64,000 nt of DNA from Osmia lignaria lignaria (taxonomy: Eukaryota > Arthropoda > Insecta > Hymenoptera > Megachilidae), in NCBI RefSeq assembly GCF_051020975.1, contig NW_027478158.1, forward strand, positions 12,772,001 to 12,836,000. Reading direction: 5' to 3'. The notes beneath the pieces were generated by a model. The model worked only from the letters and a program-made list of their open reading frames with translations. It was not told the DNA's origin and made no database searches. Both the position numbers and the translations under genes were made by a program. Positions within the stretch are counted from its first letter, which is position 1, and each line of letters begins with the position of its first letter. Below, in pieces: positions 38,701 to 50,132 of this stretch.

Positions 38701-40150
38701 TATTATGTTGGTGCGGCTTCGGAACTTTTAAATATCTTGATATATCTCGAGAACTACGCATCTGATCAAGAAATATCATAAAACATAAAAAGTAGAAAAC
38801 TTAATTCTCTACAAAAAAGGTCTCTTAACATTTTCCCATAGCTGGCATCGTTTCCGAGATATTTGCAGATTTAGCTCAAGGGAAGGGGCCTGACGGACAT
38901 ATTCCGAGATATTTCTTCTTCTTGTTGTTCTTGTTCTGCACAGCTAAGCTGGAAGTGGCATTTGCAGCTCGCAATAGTGCAGAGTTATCGCAAAGAAAGG
39001 GGCCACGGTGTTTCTGTATCTCTATTATGTTGGTGCGGCTTCGGAACTTTGAAATATCTTGATATATCTCGAGAACTACGCATCTGATCAAAAAATATCA
39101 TAGAACATAAAAAGTAGGAAACCTAATTTTCTACAAAAAAGGTCTCTTAACATTTTGCCGTAGCTCGCTTCCTTTCCGAGATATTTGCAGATTTATCTCA
39201 AGGGAAGGGGCCTGACGGACATATTTCGAGATATTTCTTCTTCTTGTTGTTCTTCTTCTGCACAGCTAAGCTGGAAGTGGCATTTGCAGCGCGCAATAGT
39301 GCAGAGTTATCTCAAAGAAAGGGGCCACGGTGTTTCTGTATCTCTATTATGTTGGTGCGGCTTCGGAACTTTTAAATATCTTGATATATCTCGAGAACTA
39401 CGCATCTGATCAAAAAATATCATAGAACATAAAAAGTAGGAAACTTAATTCTCTACAAAAAAGGTCTCTTAACATTTTCCCATAACTGGCATCGTTTCCG
39501 AGATATTTGCAGATTTAGCTCAAGGGAAGGGGCCTGACGGACATATTCCGAGATATTTCTTCTTCTTGTTGTTCCTCTTCTGCACAGCTAAGCTGGAAGT
39601 GGCATTTGCAGCTCGCAATAGTGCAGAGTTATCTCAAAGAAAGGGGCCACGGTGTTTCTGTACCTCTATTATGTTGGTGCAGCTTCGGAGCTTTTAAATA
39701 TCTTGATATATCTCGAGAACTACGCATCTGATCAAAAAATATCATAGAACATAAAAAGTAGGAAACTTAATTCTCTACAAAAAAGGTCTCTTAACATTTT
39801 CCCATAGCTGGCATCGTTTCCGAGATATTTGCAGATTTAGCTCAAGGGAAGGGGCCTGACGGACATATTCCGAGATATTTCTTCTTCTTGTTGTTCCTCT
39901 TCTGCACAGCTAGGCTGGAAGTGGCATTTGCAGCTCGCAATAGTGCAGAGTTATCTCAAAGAAAGGGGCCACGGTGTTTCTGTATCTCTATTATGTTGGT
40001 GCGGCTTCGGAACTTTTAAATATCTTGATATATCTCGAGAACTACGCATCTGATCAAAAAATATCGTAGAACATAAAAAGTAGGAAACTTAATTCTCTAC
40101 AAATAAGGTCTCTAAACATTTTGCCATAGCTCGCATGGTTTCCGAGATAT
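32748..40150 (+). repeat. Mixed trimer domain with H monomers
   Basis: Ordinary units alternate with H units (33070, 33392, 34358, 35324, 35968, 37578, 38222, 38863, 39507, 39829). The triplet at 33714/34036/34358 is followed by a similar triplet at 34680/35002/35324 (966 bp), and the second triplet recurs at 36934/37256/37578 (2254 bp). Both copies of the second triplet share ATCAAGAAATATCATAAAAC with AGTAGAAAAC, TTATCGCAAAG and GTGCAGCTTCGGAGC. Units 36290 and 36612 are an adjacent near-duplicate pair with CGCAATCATGCAG. The markers CCTAATTTTCTAC and GCCGTAGC (37837-37880 and 39120-39165) reappear in the next domain. Confidence 0.82.
38544..38862 (+). repeat. 319-bp monomer (one TTC lost)
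   Basis: The pyrimidine tract near 38598-38615 is one TTC triplet shorter than in all other units. The unit otherwise matches those at 35002 and 37256 (GCTGCGCGC, GGCGATTCTG, ATCAAGAAATATCATAAAAC). This is a simple replication-slippage event. Confidence 0.9.
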
Positions 40151-41438
40151 TTGCAGATTTATCTCAAGGGAAGGGGCCTGACGGACATATTTCGAGATAT
40201 TCCTTCTTCTTGTTGTTCTTCTGCTGCACAGCTAAGCTGGAAGTGGCATTTGCAGCTCGCAATAGTGCAGAGTTACCTCAAAGAAAGGGGCCACGGTGTT
40301 TCTGTATCTCTATTATGTTGGTGCCGCTTCGGAACTTTTAAATATCAGGATATATCTCGAGAACTACGCATCTGATCAAAAAATATCATAGAACATAAAA
40401 AGTAGGAAACTTAATTCTCTACAAAAATGGTCTCTTAACATTTTGCCATAGCTCGCTTCGTTTCCGAGATATTTGCAGATTTATCTCAAGGGAAGGGGCC
40501 TGACGGACATATTTCGAGATATTTCTTCTTCTTGTTGTTCTTCTTCTGCACAGCTAAGCTGGAAGTGGCATTTGCAGCTCGCAGTAGTGCAGAGTTATCT
40601 CAAAGAAAGGGGCCACGGTGTTTCTGTATCTCTATTATGTTGGTGCGGCTTCGGAACTTTTAAATATCTTGATATATCTCGAGAACTACGCATCTGATCA
40701 AAAAATATCATAGAACATAAAAAGTAGGAAACCTAATTTTCTACAAAAAAGGTCTCTAAACATTTTGCCATAGCTCGCATGGTATCCGAGATATTTGCAG
40801 ATTTATCTCAAGGGAAGGGGCCTGACGGACATATTTCGAGATATTCCTTCTTCTTGTTGTTCTTCTGCTGCACAGCTAAGCTGGAAGTGGCATTTGCAGC
40901 TCGCAATAGTGCAGAGTTACCTCAAAGAAAGGGGCCACGGTGTTTCTGTATCTCTATTATGTTGGTGCCGCTTCGGAACTTTTAAATATCAGGATATATC
41001 TCGAGAACTACGCATCTGATCAAAAAATATCATAGAACATAAAAAGTAGGAAACTTAATTCTCTACAAAAATGGTCTCTTAACATTTTGCCATAGCTCGC
41101 TTCGTTTCCGAGATATTTGCAGATTTATCTCAAGGGAAGGGGCCTGACGGACATATTTCGAGATATTTCTTCTTCTTGTTGTTCTTCTTCTGCACAGCTA
41201 AGCTGGAAGTGGCATTTGCAGCTCGCAGTAGTGCAGAGTTATCTCAAAGAAAGGGGCCACGGTGTTTCTGTATCTCTATTATGTTGGTGCGGCTTCGGAA
41301 CTTTTAAATATCTTGATATATCTCGAGAACTACGCATCTGATCAGAAAATATCATAGAACATAAAAAGTAGGAAACTTAATTCTCTACAAAAAAGGTCTC
41401 TTAACATTTTGCCATAGCTCGCTTCGTTTCCGAGATAT
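40151..41438 (+). repeat. Dimer duplicated in tandem (2 x 644 bp)
   Basis: Units 40151 and 40473 are repeated as 40795 and 41117. The first of each pair has ATATTCCTTCTTC, TTCTGCTGCAC, GAGTTACCTC, GGTGCCGCTTCGG and AATATCAGGATAT. The second has GCAGTAGTGCAG. The join near 40730-40770 is a hybrid: CCTAATTTTCTACAAAAAAGG is followed by CTCTAAACATTTTGCC and GCATGGTATCC. Confidence 0.88.
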
Positions 41439-43370
41439 TTGCAGATTTATCTCAAGGGAAGGGGCCTGACGGACATATTTCGAGATATTTCTTCTTCTTG
41501 TTGTTCTTCTTCTGCACAGCTAAGCTGGAAGTGGCATTTGCAGCTCGCAGTAGTGCAGAGTTATCTTAAAGAAAGGGGCCACGGTGTTTCTGTATCTCTA
41601 TTATGTTGGTGCGGCTTCGGAACTTTGAAATATCTTGATATATCTCGAGAACTACGCATCTGATCAAAAAATATCATAGAACATAAAAAGTAGGAAACCT
41701 AATTTTCTACAAAAAAGGTCTCTTAACATTTTGCCGTAGCTCGCTTCGTTTCCGAGATATTTGCAGATTTATCTCAAGGGAAGGGGCCTGACGGACATAT
41801 TTCGAGATATTTCTTCTTCTTGTTGTTCTTCTTCTGCACAGCTAAGCTGGAAGTGGCATTTGCAGCGCGCAATAGTGCAGAGTTATCTCAAAGAAAGGGG
41901 CCACGGTGTTTCTGTATCTCTATTATGTTGGTGCGGCTTCGGAACTTTTAAATATCTTGATATATCTCGAGAACTACGCATCTGATCAAAAAATATCATA
42001 GAACATAAAAAGTAGGAAACTTAATTCTCTACAAAAAAGGTCTCTTAACATTTTGCCATAGCTCGCTTCGTTTCCGAGATATTTGCAGATTTATCTCAAG
42101 GGAAGGGGCCTGACGGACATATTTCGAGATATTTCTCCTTCTTGTTGTTCTTCTTCTGCACAGCTAAGCTGGAAGTGGCATTTGCGGCTCGCACTAGTGC
42201 AGAGTTATCTCAAAGAAAGGGGCCACGGTGTTTCTGTATCTCTATTATGTTGGTGCGGCTTCGGAACTTTTAAATATCAGGATATATCTCGAGAACTACG
42301 CATCTGATCAAAAAATATCATAGAACATAAAAAGTAGGAAACTTAATTCTCTACAAAAAAGGTCTCTTAACATTTTCCCATAGCTGGCATCGTTTCCGAG
42401 ATATTTGCAGATTTAGCTCAAGGGAAGGGGCCTGACGGACATATTCCGAGATATTTCTTCTTCTTGTTGTTCCTCTTCTGCACAGCTAAGCTGGAAGTGG
42501 CATTTGCAGCTCGCAATAGTGCAGAGTTATCTCAAAGAAAGGGGCCACGGTGTTTCTGTACCTCTATTATGTTGGTGCAGCTTCGGAGCTTTTAAATATC
42601 TTGATATATCTCGAGAACTACGCATCTGATCAAAAAATATCATAGAACATAAAAAGTAGGAAACTTAATTCTCTACAAAAAAGGTCTCTTAACATTTTCC
42701 CATAGCTGGCATCGTTTCCGAGATATTTGCAGATTTAGCTCAAGGGAAGGGGCCTGACGGACATATTCCGAGATATTTCTTCCTCTTGTTGTTCCTCTTC
42801 TGCACAGCTAAGCTGGAAGTGGCATTTGCAGGTCGCAATAGTGCAGAGTTATCTCAAAGAAAGGGGCCACGGTGTTTCTGTATCTCTATTATGTTGGTGC
42901 GGCTTCGGAACTTTTAAATATCTCGATATATCTCGAAAACTACGCTTCTGATCAAAAAATATCAGAGAACGTAAATTGTAGGAAACATAATTCTCTACAA
43001 AAAAGGTCTCTTAACATTTTGCCATAGCTCGCTTCGTTTCCGAGATATTTGCAGATTTATCTCAAGGGAAGGGGCCTGACGGACATATTTCGAGATATTT
43101 CTTCTTCTTGTTGTTCTTCTTCTGCACAGCTAAGCTGGAAGTGGCATTTGCAGCTCGCAATAGTGCAGAGTTATCTCAAAGAAAGGGGCCACGATGTTTC
43201 TGTATCTCTATTATGTTGGTGCGGCTTCGAAACTTTTAAATATCTTGATATATCTCGAGAACTACGTATCTGATCAAAAAATATCGTAGAACATAAAAAG
43301 TAGGAAACTTAATTCTCTACAAATAAGGTCTCTAAACATTTTGCCATAGCTCGCATGGTATCCGAGATAT
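40795..43370 (+). repeat. Eight-monomer relative of the B-version 6-mer
   Basis: Monomer order matches the unit at 45303-47234, with markers GGTGCCGCTT, ACTTTGAAATATC, GCCGTAGC, GCAGCGCGC, an H pair with TTCTTCCTCTTG in the second, and CCACGATGTTTC. There are two extra monomers, at 41117 and 42083. The unit at 42083 has TTTCTCCTTCTTG and GCGGCTCGCACTAG plus AATATCAGGATAT, so it is itself a hybrid. Confidence 0.8.
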
Positions 43371-45302
43371 TTGCAGATTTATCTCAAGGGAAGGGGCCTG
43401 ACGGACATATTTCGAGATATTCCTTCTTCTTGTTGTTCTTCTGCTGCACAGCTAAGCTGGAAGTGGCATTTGCAGCTCGCAATAGTGCAGAGTTACCTCA
43501 AAGAAAGGGGCCACGGTGTTTCTGTATCTCTATTATGTTGGTGCCGCTTCGGAACTTTTAAATATCAGGATATATCTCGAGAACTACGCATCTGATCAAA
43601 AAATATCATAGAACATAAAAAGTAGGAAACTTAATTCTCTACAAAAATGGTCTCTTAACATTTTGCCATAGCTCGCTTCGTTTCCGAGATATTTGCAGAT
43701 TTATCTCAAGGGAAGGGGCCTGACGGACATATTTCGAGATATTTCTTCTTCTTGTTGTTCTTCTTCTGCACAGCTAAGCTGGAAGTGGCATTTGCAGCTC
43801 GCAGTAGTGCAGAGTTATCTCAAAGAAAGGGGCCACGGTGTTTCTGTATCTCTATTATGTTGGTGCGGCTTCGGAACTTTTAAATATCTTGATATATCTC
43901 GAGAACTACGCATCTGATCAGAAAATATCATAGAACATAAAAAGTAGGAAACTTAATTCTCTACAAAAAAGGTCTCTTAAGATTTTGCCATAGCTCGCTT
44001 CGTTTCCGAGATATTTGCAGATTTATCTCAAGGGAAGGGGCCTGACGGACATATTTCGAGATATTTCTTCTTCTTGTTGTTCTTCTTCTGCACAGCTAAG
44101 CTGGAAGTGGCATTTGCAGCGCGCAATAGTGCAGAGTTATCTCAAAGAAAGGGGCCACGGTGTTTCTGTATCTCTATTATGTTGGTGCGGCTTCGGAACT
44201 TTTAAATATCTTGATATATCTCGAGAACTACGCATCTCATCAAAAAATATCATAGAACATAAAAAGTAGGAAACTTAATTCTCTACAAAAAAGGTCTCTT
44301 AACATTTTCCCATAACTGGCATCGTTTCCGAGATATTTGCAGATTTAGCTCAAGGGAAGGGGCCTGACGGACATATTCCGAGATATTTCTTCTTCTTGTT
44401 GTTCCTCTTCTGCACAGCTAAGCTGGAAGTGGCATTTGCAGCTCGCAATAGTGCAGAGTTATCTCAAAGAAAGGGGCCACGGTGTTTCTGTACCTCTATT
44501 ATGTTGGTGCAGCTTCGGAGCTTTTAAATATCTTGATATATCTCGAGAACTACGCATCTGATCAAAAAATATCATAGAACATAAAAAGTAGGAAACTTAA
44601 TTCTCTACAAAAAAGGTCTCTTAACATTTTCCCATAGCTGGCATCGTTTCCGAGATATTTGCAGATTTAGCTCAAGGGAAGGGGCCTGACGGACATGTTC
44701 CGAGATATTTCTTCTTCTTGTTGTTCCTCTTCTGCACAGCTAAGCTGGAAGTGGCATTTGCAGGTCGCAATAGTGCAGAGTTATCTCAAAGAAAGGGGCC
44801 ACGGTGTTTCTGTATCTCTATTATGTTGGTGCGGCTTCGGAACTTTTAAATATCTCGATATATCTCGAAAACTACGCTTCTGATCAGAAAATATCAGAGA
44901 ACGTAAATTGTAGGAAACATAATTCTCTACAAAAAAGGTCTCTTAACATTTTGCCATAGCTCGCTTCGTTTCCGAGATATTTGCAGATTTATCTCAAGGG
45001 AAGGGGCCTGACGGACATATTTCGAGATATTTCTTCTTCTTGTTGTTCTTCTTCTGCACAGCTAAGCTGGAAGTGGCATTTGCAGCTCGCAATAGTGCAG
45101 AGTTATCTCAAAGAAAGGGGCCACGGTGTTTCTGTATCTCTATTATGTTGGTGCGGCTTCGGAACTTTTAAATATCTTGATATATCTCGAGAACTACGCA
45201 TCTGATCAAAAAATATCGTAGAACATAAAAAGTAGGAAACTTAATTCTCTACAAATAAGGTCTCTAAACATTTTGCCATAGCTCGCATGGTTTCCGAGAT
45301 AT
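43371..45302 (+). repeat. Six-monomer higher-order unit, version A (1932 bp)
   Basis: Units 43371, 43693, 44015, 44337, 44659 and 44981. Version-A markers are ATCAGAAAATATC at 43918 and 44883, CTTAAGATTTTGCC at 43976, GCATCTCATC at 44231, and ACATGTTCCGAG in the second H unit (44694). All recur 3864 bp downstream at 47235-49166, not in the adjacent unit. Confidence 0.88.
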
Positions 45303-47234
45303 TTGCAGATTTATCTCAAGGGAAGGGGCCTGACGGACATATTTCGAGATATTCCTTCTTCTTGTTGTTCTTCTGCTGCACAGCTAAGCTGGAAGTGGCA
45401 TTTGCAGCTCGCAATAGTGCAGAGTTACCTCAAAGAAAGGGGCCACGGTGTTTCTGTATCTCTATTATGTTGGTGCCGCTTCGGAACTTTTAAATATCAG
45501 GATATATCTCGAGAACTACGCATCTGATCAAAAAATATCATAGAACATAAAAAGTAGGAAACTTAATTCTCTACAAAAATGGTCTCTTAACATTTTGCCA
45601 TAGCTCGCTTCGTTTCCGAGATATTTGCAGATTTATCTCAAGGGAAGGGGCCTGACGGACATATTTCGAGATATTTCTTCTTCTTGTTGTTCTTCTTCTG
45701 CACAGCTAAGCTGGAAGTGGCATTTGCAGCTCGCAGTAGTGCAGAGTTATCTCAAAGAAAGGGGCCACGGTGTTTCTGTATCTCTATTATGTTGGTGCGG
45801 CTTCGGAACTTTGAAATATCTTGATATATCTCGAGAACTACGCATCTGATCAAAAAATATCATAGAACATAAAAAGTAGGAAACCTAATTTTCTACAAAA
45901 AAGGTCTCTTAACATTTTGCCGTAGCTCGCTTCGTTTCCGAGATATTTGCAGATTTATCTCAAGGGAAGGGGCCTGACGGACATATTTCGAGATATTTCT
46001 TCTTCTTGTTGTTCTTCTTCTGCACAGCTAAGCTGGAAGTGGCATTTGCAGCGCGCAATAGTGCAGAGTTATCTCAAAGAAAGGGGCCACGGTGTTTCTG
46101 TATCTCTATTATGTTGGTGCGGCTTCGGAACTTTTAAATATCTTGATATATCTCGAGAACTACGCATCTGATCAAAAAATATCATAGAACATAAAAAGTA
46201 GGAAACTTAATTCTCTACAAAAAAGGTCTCTTAACATTTTCCCATAACTGGCATCGTTTCCGAGATATTTGCAGATTTAACTCAAGGGAAGGGGCCTGAC
46301 GGACATATTCCGAGATATTTCTTCTTCTTGTTGTTCCTCTTCTGCACAGCTAAGCTGGAAGTGGCATTTGCAGCTCGCAATAGTGCAGAGTTATCTCAAA
46401 GAAAGGGGCCACGGTGTTTCTGTACCTCTATTATGTTGGTGCAGCTTCGGAGCTTTTAAATATCTTGATATATCTCGAGAACTACGCATCTGATCAAAAA
46501 ATATCATAGAACATAAAAAGTAGGAAACTTAATTCTCTACAAAAAAGGTCTCTTAACATTTTCCCATAGCTGGCATCGTTTCCGAGATATTTGCAGATTT
46601 AGCTCAAGGGAAGGGGCCTGACGGACATATTCCGAGATATTTCTTCCTCTTGTTGTTCCTCTTCTGCACAGCTAAGCTGGAAGTGGCATTTGCAGGTCGC
46701 AATAGTGCAGAGTTATCTCAAAGAAAGGGGCCACGGTGTTTCTGTATCTCTATTATGTTGGTGCGGCTTCGGAACTTTTAAATATCTCGATATATCTCGA
46801 AAACTACGCTTCTGATCAAAAAATATCAGAGAACGTAAATTGTAGGAAACATAATTCTCTACAAAAAAGGTCTCTTAACATTTTGCCATAGCTCGCTTCG
46901 TTTCCGAGATATTTGCAGATTTATCTCAAGGGAAGGGGCCTGACGGACATATTTCGAGATATTTCTTCTTCTTGTTGTTCTTCTTCTGCACAGCTAAGCT
47001 GGAAGTGGCATTTGCAGCTCGCAATAGTGCAGAGTTATCTCAAAGAAAGGGGCCACGATGTTTCTGTATCTCTATTATGTTGGTGCGGCTTCGGAACTTT
47101 TAAATATCTTGATATATCTCGAGAACTACGTATCTGATCAAAAAATATCGTAGAACATAAAAAGTAGGAAACTTAATTCTCTACAAATAAGGTCTCTAAA
47201 CATTTTGCCATAGCTCGCATGGTATCCGAGATAT
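45303..47234 (+). repeat. Six-monomer higher-order unit, version B (1932 bp)
   Basis: Same six positions as version A, but with ACTTTGAAATATC (45810), CCTAATTTTCTAC, GCCGTAGC (45920), GATTTAACTC (46274), TTCTTCCTCTTG in the second H unit (46643) and CCACGATGTTTC (47052). These match 40795-43370 better than the flanking A units. Confidence 0.88.
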
Positions 47235-49166
47235 TTGCAGATTTATCTCAAGGGAAGGGGCCTGACGGACATATTTCGAGATATTCCTTCTTCTTGTTGT
47301 TCTTCTGCTGCACAGCTAAGCTGGAAGTGGCATTTGCAGCTCGCAATAGTGCAGAGTTACCTCAAAGAAAGGGGCCACGGTGTTTCTGTATCTCTATTAT
47401 GTTGGTGCCGCTTCGGAACTTTTAAATATCAGGATATATCTCGAGAACTACGCATCTGATCAAAAAATATCATAGAACATAAAAAGTAGGAAACTTAATT
47501 CTCTACAAAAATGGTCTCTTAACATTTTGCCATAGCTCGCTTCGTTTCCGAGATATTTGCAGATTTATCTCAAGGGAAGGGGCCTGACGGACATATTTCG
47601 AGATATTTCTTCTTCTTGTTGTTCTTCTTCTGCACAGCTAAGCTGGAAGTGGCATTTGCAGCTCGCAGTAGTGCAGAGTTATCTCAAAGAAAGGGGCCAC
47701 GGTGTTTCTGTATCTCTATTATGTTGGTGCGGCTTCGGAACTTTTAAATATCTTGATATATCTCGAGAACTACGCATCTGATCAGAAAATATCATAGAAC
47801 ATAAAAAGTAGGAACCTTAATTCTCTACAAAAAAGGTCTCTTAAGATTTTGCCATAGCTCGCTTCGTTTCCGAGATATTTGCAGATTTATCTCAAGGGAA
47901 GGGGCCTGACGGACATATTTCGAGATATTTCTTCTTCTTGTTGTTCTTCTTCTGCACAGCTAAGCTGGAAGTGGCATTTGCAGCGCGCAATAGTGCAGAG
48001 TTATCTCAAAGAAAGGGGCCACGGTGTTTCTGTATCTCTATTATGTTGGTGCGGCTTCGGAACTTTTAAATATCTTGATATATCTCGAGAACTACGCATC
48101 TCATCAAAAAATATCATAGAACATAAAAAGTAGGAAACTTAATTCTCTACAAAAAAGGTCTCTTAACATTTTCCCATAACTGGCATCGTTTCCGAGATAT
48201 TTGCAGATTTAGCTCAAGGGAAGGGGCCTGACGGACATATTCCGAGATATTTCTTCTTCTTGTTGTTCCTCTTCTGCACAGCTAAGCTGGAAGTGGCATT
48301 TGCAGCTCGCAATAGTGCAGAGTTATCTCAAAGAAAGGGGCCACGGTGTTTCTGTACCTCTATTATGTTGGTGCAGCTTCGGAGCTTTTAAATATCTTGA
48401 TATATCTCGAGAACTACGCATCTGATCAAAAAATATCATAGAACATAAAAAGTAGGAAACTTAATTCTCTACAAAAAAGGTCTCTTAACATTTTCCCATA
48501 GCTGGCATCGTTTCCGAGATATTTGCAGATTTAGCTCAAGGGAAGGGGCCTGACGGACATGTTCCGAGATATTTCTTCTTCTTGTTGTTCCTCTTCTGCA
48601 CAGCTAAGCTGGAAGTGGCATTTGCAGGTCGCAATAGTGCAGAGTTATCTCAAAGAAAGGGGCCACGGTGTTTCTGTATCTCTATTATGTTGGTGCGGCT
48701 TCGGAACTTTTAAATATCTCGATATATCTCGAAAACTACGCTTCTGATCAGAAAATATCAGAGAACGTAAATTGTAGGAAACATAATTCTCTACAAAAAA
48801 GGTCTCTTAACATTTTGCCATAGCTCGCTTCGTTTCCGAGATATTTGCAGATTTATCTCAAGGGAAGGGGCCTGACGGACATATTTCGAGATATTTCTTC
48901 TTCTTGTTGTTCTTCTTCTGCACAGCTAAGCTGGAAGTGGCATTTGCAGCTCGCAATAGTGCAGAGTTATCTCAAAGAAAGGGGCCACGATGTTTCTGTA
49001 TCTCTATTATGTTGGTGCGGCTTCGGAACTTTTAAATATCTTGATATATCTCGAGAACTACGCATCTGATCAAAAAATATCGTAGAACATAAAAAGTAGG
49101 AAACTTAATTCTCTACAAATAAGGTCTCTAAACATTTTGCCATAGCTCGCATGGTATCCGAGATAT
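47235..49166 (+). repeat. Six-monomer higher-order unit, version A, second copy
   Basis: Repeats 43371-45302 at an offset of 3864 bp (12 x 322) with CTTAAGATTTTGCC, GCATCTCATC and ACATGTTCCGAG. Small private differences exist (GGAACCTTAATTC near 47812; CCACGATGTTTC at 48985, a B-like variant in the last monomer). Confidence 0.88.
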
Positions 49167-49488
49167 TTGCAGATTTATCTCAAGGGAAGGGGCCTGACGG
49201 ACATATTTCGAGATATTCCTTCTTCTTGTTGTTCTTCTGCTGCACAGCTAAGCTGGAAGTGGCATTTGCAGCTCGCAATAGTGCAGAGTTACCTCAAAGA
49301 AAGGGGCCACGGTGTTTCTGTATCTCTATTATGTTGGTGCCGCTTCGGAACTTTTAAATATCTTGATATATCTCGAGAACTACGCATCTGATCAGAAAAT
49401 ATCATAGAACATAAAAAGTAGGAAACTTAATTCTCTACAAAAAAGGTCTCTTAACATTTTGCCATAGCTCGCTTCGTTTCCGAGATAT
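49167..49488 (+). repeat. Fusion monomer closing the 6-mer domain
   Basis: It begins as the GGTGCCGCTT monomer (ATATTCCTTC, GAGTTACCTC, GGTGCCGCTT) but ends AATATCTTGATAT and ATCAGAAAATATC, like the following monomer of version A. The next unit (49489) is the GCAGCGCGC kind. One monomer has therefore been lost by exchange between neighbours, with the switch between 49341 and 49362. Confidence 0.85.
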
Positions 49489-50132
49489 TTGCAGATTTAT
49501 CTCAAGGGAAGGGGCCTGACGGACATATTTCGAGATATTTCTTCTTCTTGTTGTTCTTCTTCTGCACAGCTAAGCTGGAAGTGGCATTTGCAGCGCGCAA
49601 TAGTGCAGAGTTATCTCAAAGAAAGGGGCCACGGTGTTTCTGTATCTCTATTATGTTGGTGCGGCTTCGGAACTTTTAAATATCTTGATATATCTCGAGA
49701 ACTACGCATCTGATCAAAAAATATCATAGAACATAAAAAGTAGGAAACTTAATTCTCTACAAAAAAGGTCTCTTAACATTTTGCCATAGCTCGCTTCGTT
49801 TCCGAGATATTTGCAGATTTATCTCAAGGGAAGGGGCCTGACGGACATATTTCGAGATATTTCTTCTTCTTGTTGTTCTTCTTCTGCACAGCTAAGCTGG
49901 AAGTGGCATTTGCGGCTCGCACTAGTGCAGAGTTATCTCAAAGAAAGGGGCCACGGTGTTTCTGTATCTCTATTATGTTGGTGCGGCTTCGGAACTTTTA
50001 AATATCTTGATATATCTCGAGAACTACGCATCTGATCAAAAAATATCATAGAAGATAAAAAGTAGGAAACTTAATTCTCTACAAAAAAGGTCTCCTAACA
50101 TTTTGCCATAGCTCGCTTCGTTTCCGAGATAT

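Larger units (their letters stand above)
33070..48844 (+). repeat. Zone containing the divergent H monomer class
   Basis: H units are recognised by linked changes: TTCCCATA(G/A)CTGGCATCG at the end of the preceding unit, then GATTTAGCTCAAGGG (GATTTAACTC at 46269) and ACATATTCCGAG, often with TTGTTCCTCTTC. There are 18: 33070, 33392, 34358, 35324, 35968, 37578, 38222, 38863, 39507, 39829, 42405, 42727, 44337, 44659, 46269, 46591, 48201 and 48523. None lies outside this zone. The TTTAGC change puts a TAG at codon 4 of the usual TTG-initiated frame. From 42405 on, H units come in adjacent pairs. Confidence 0.88.
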
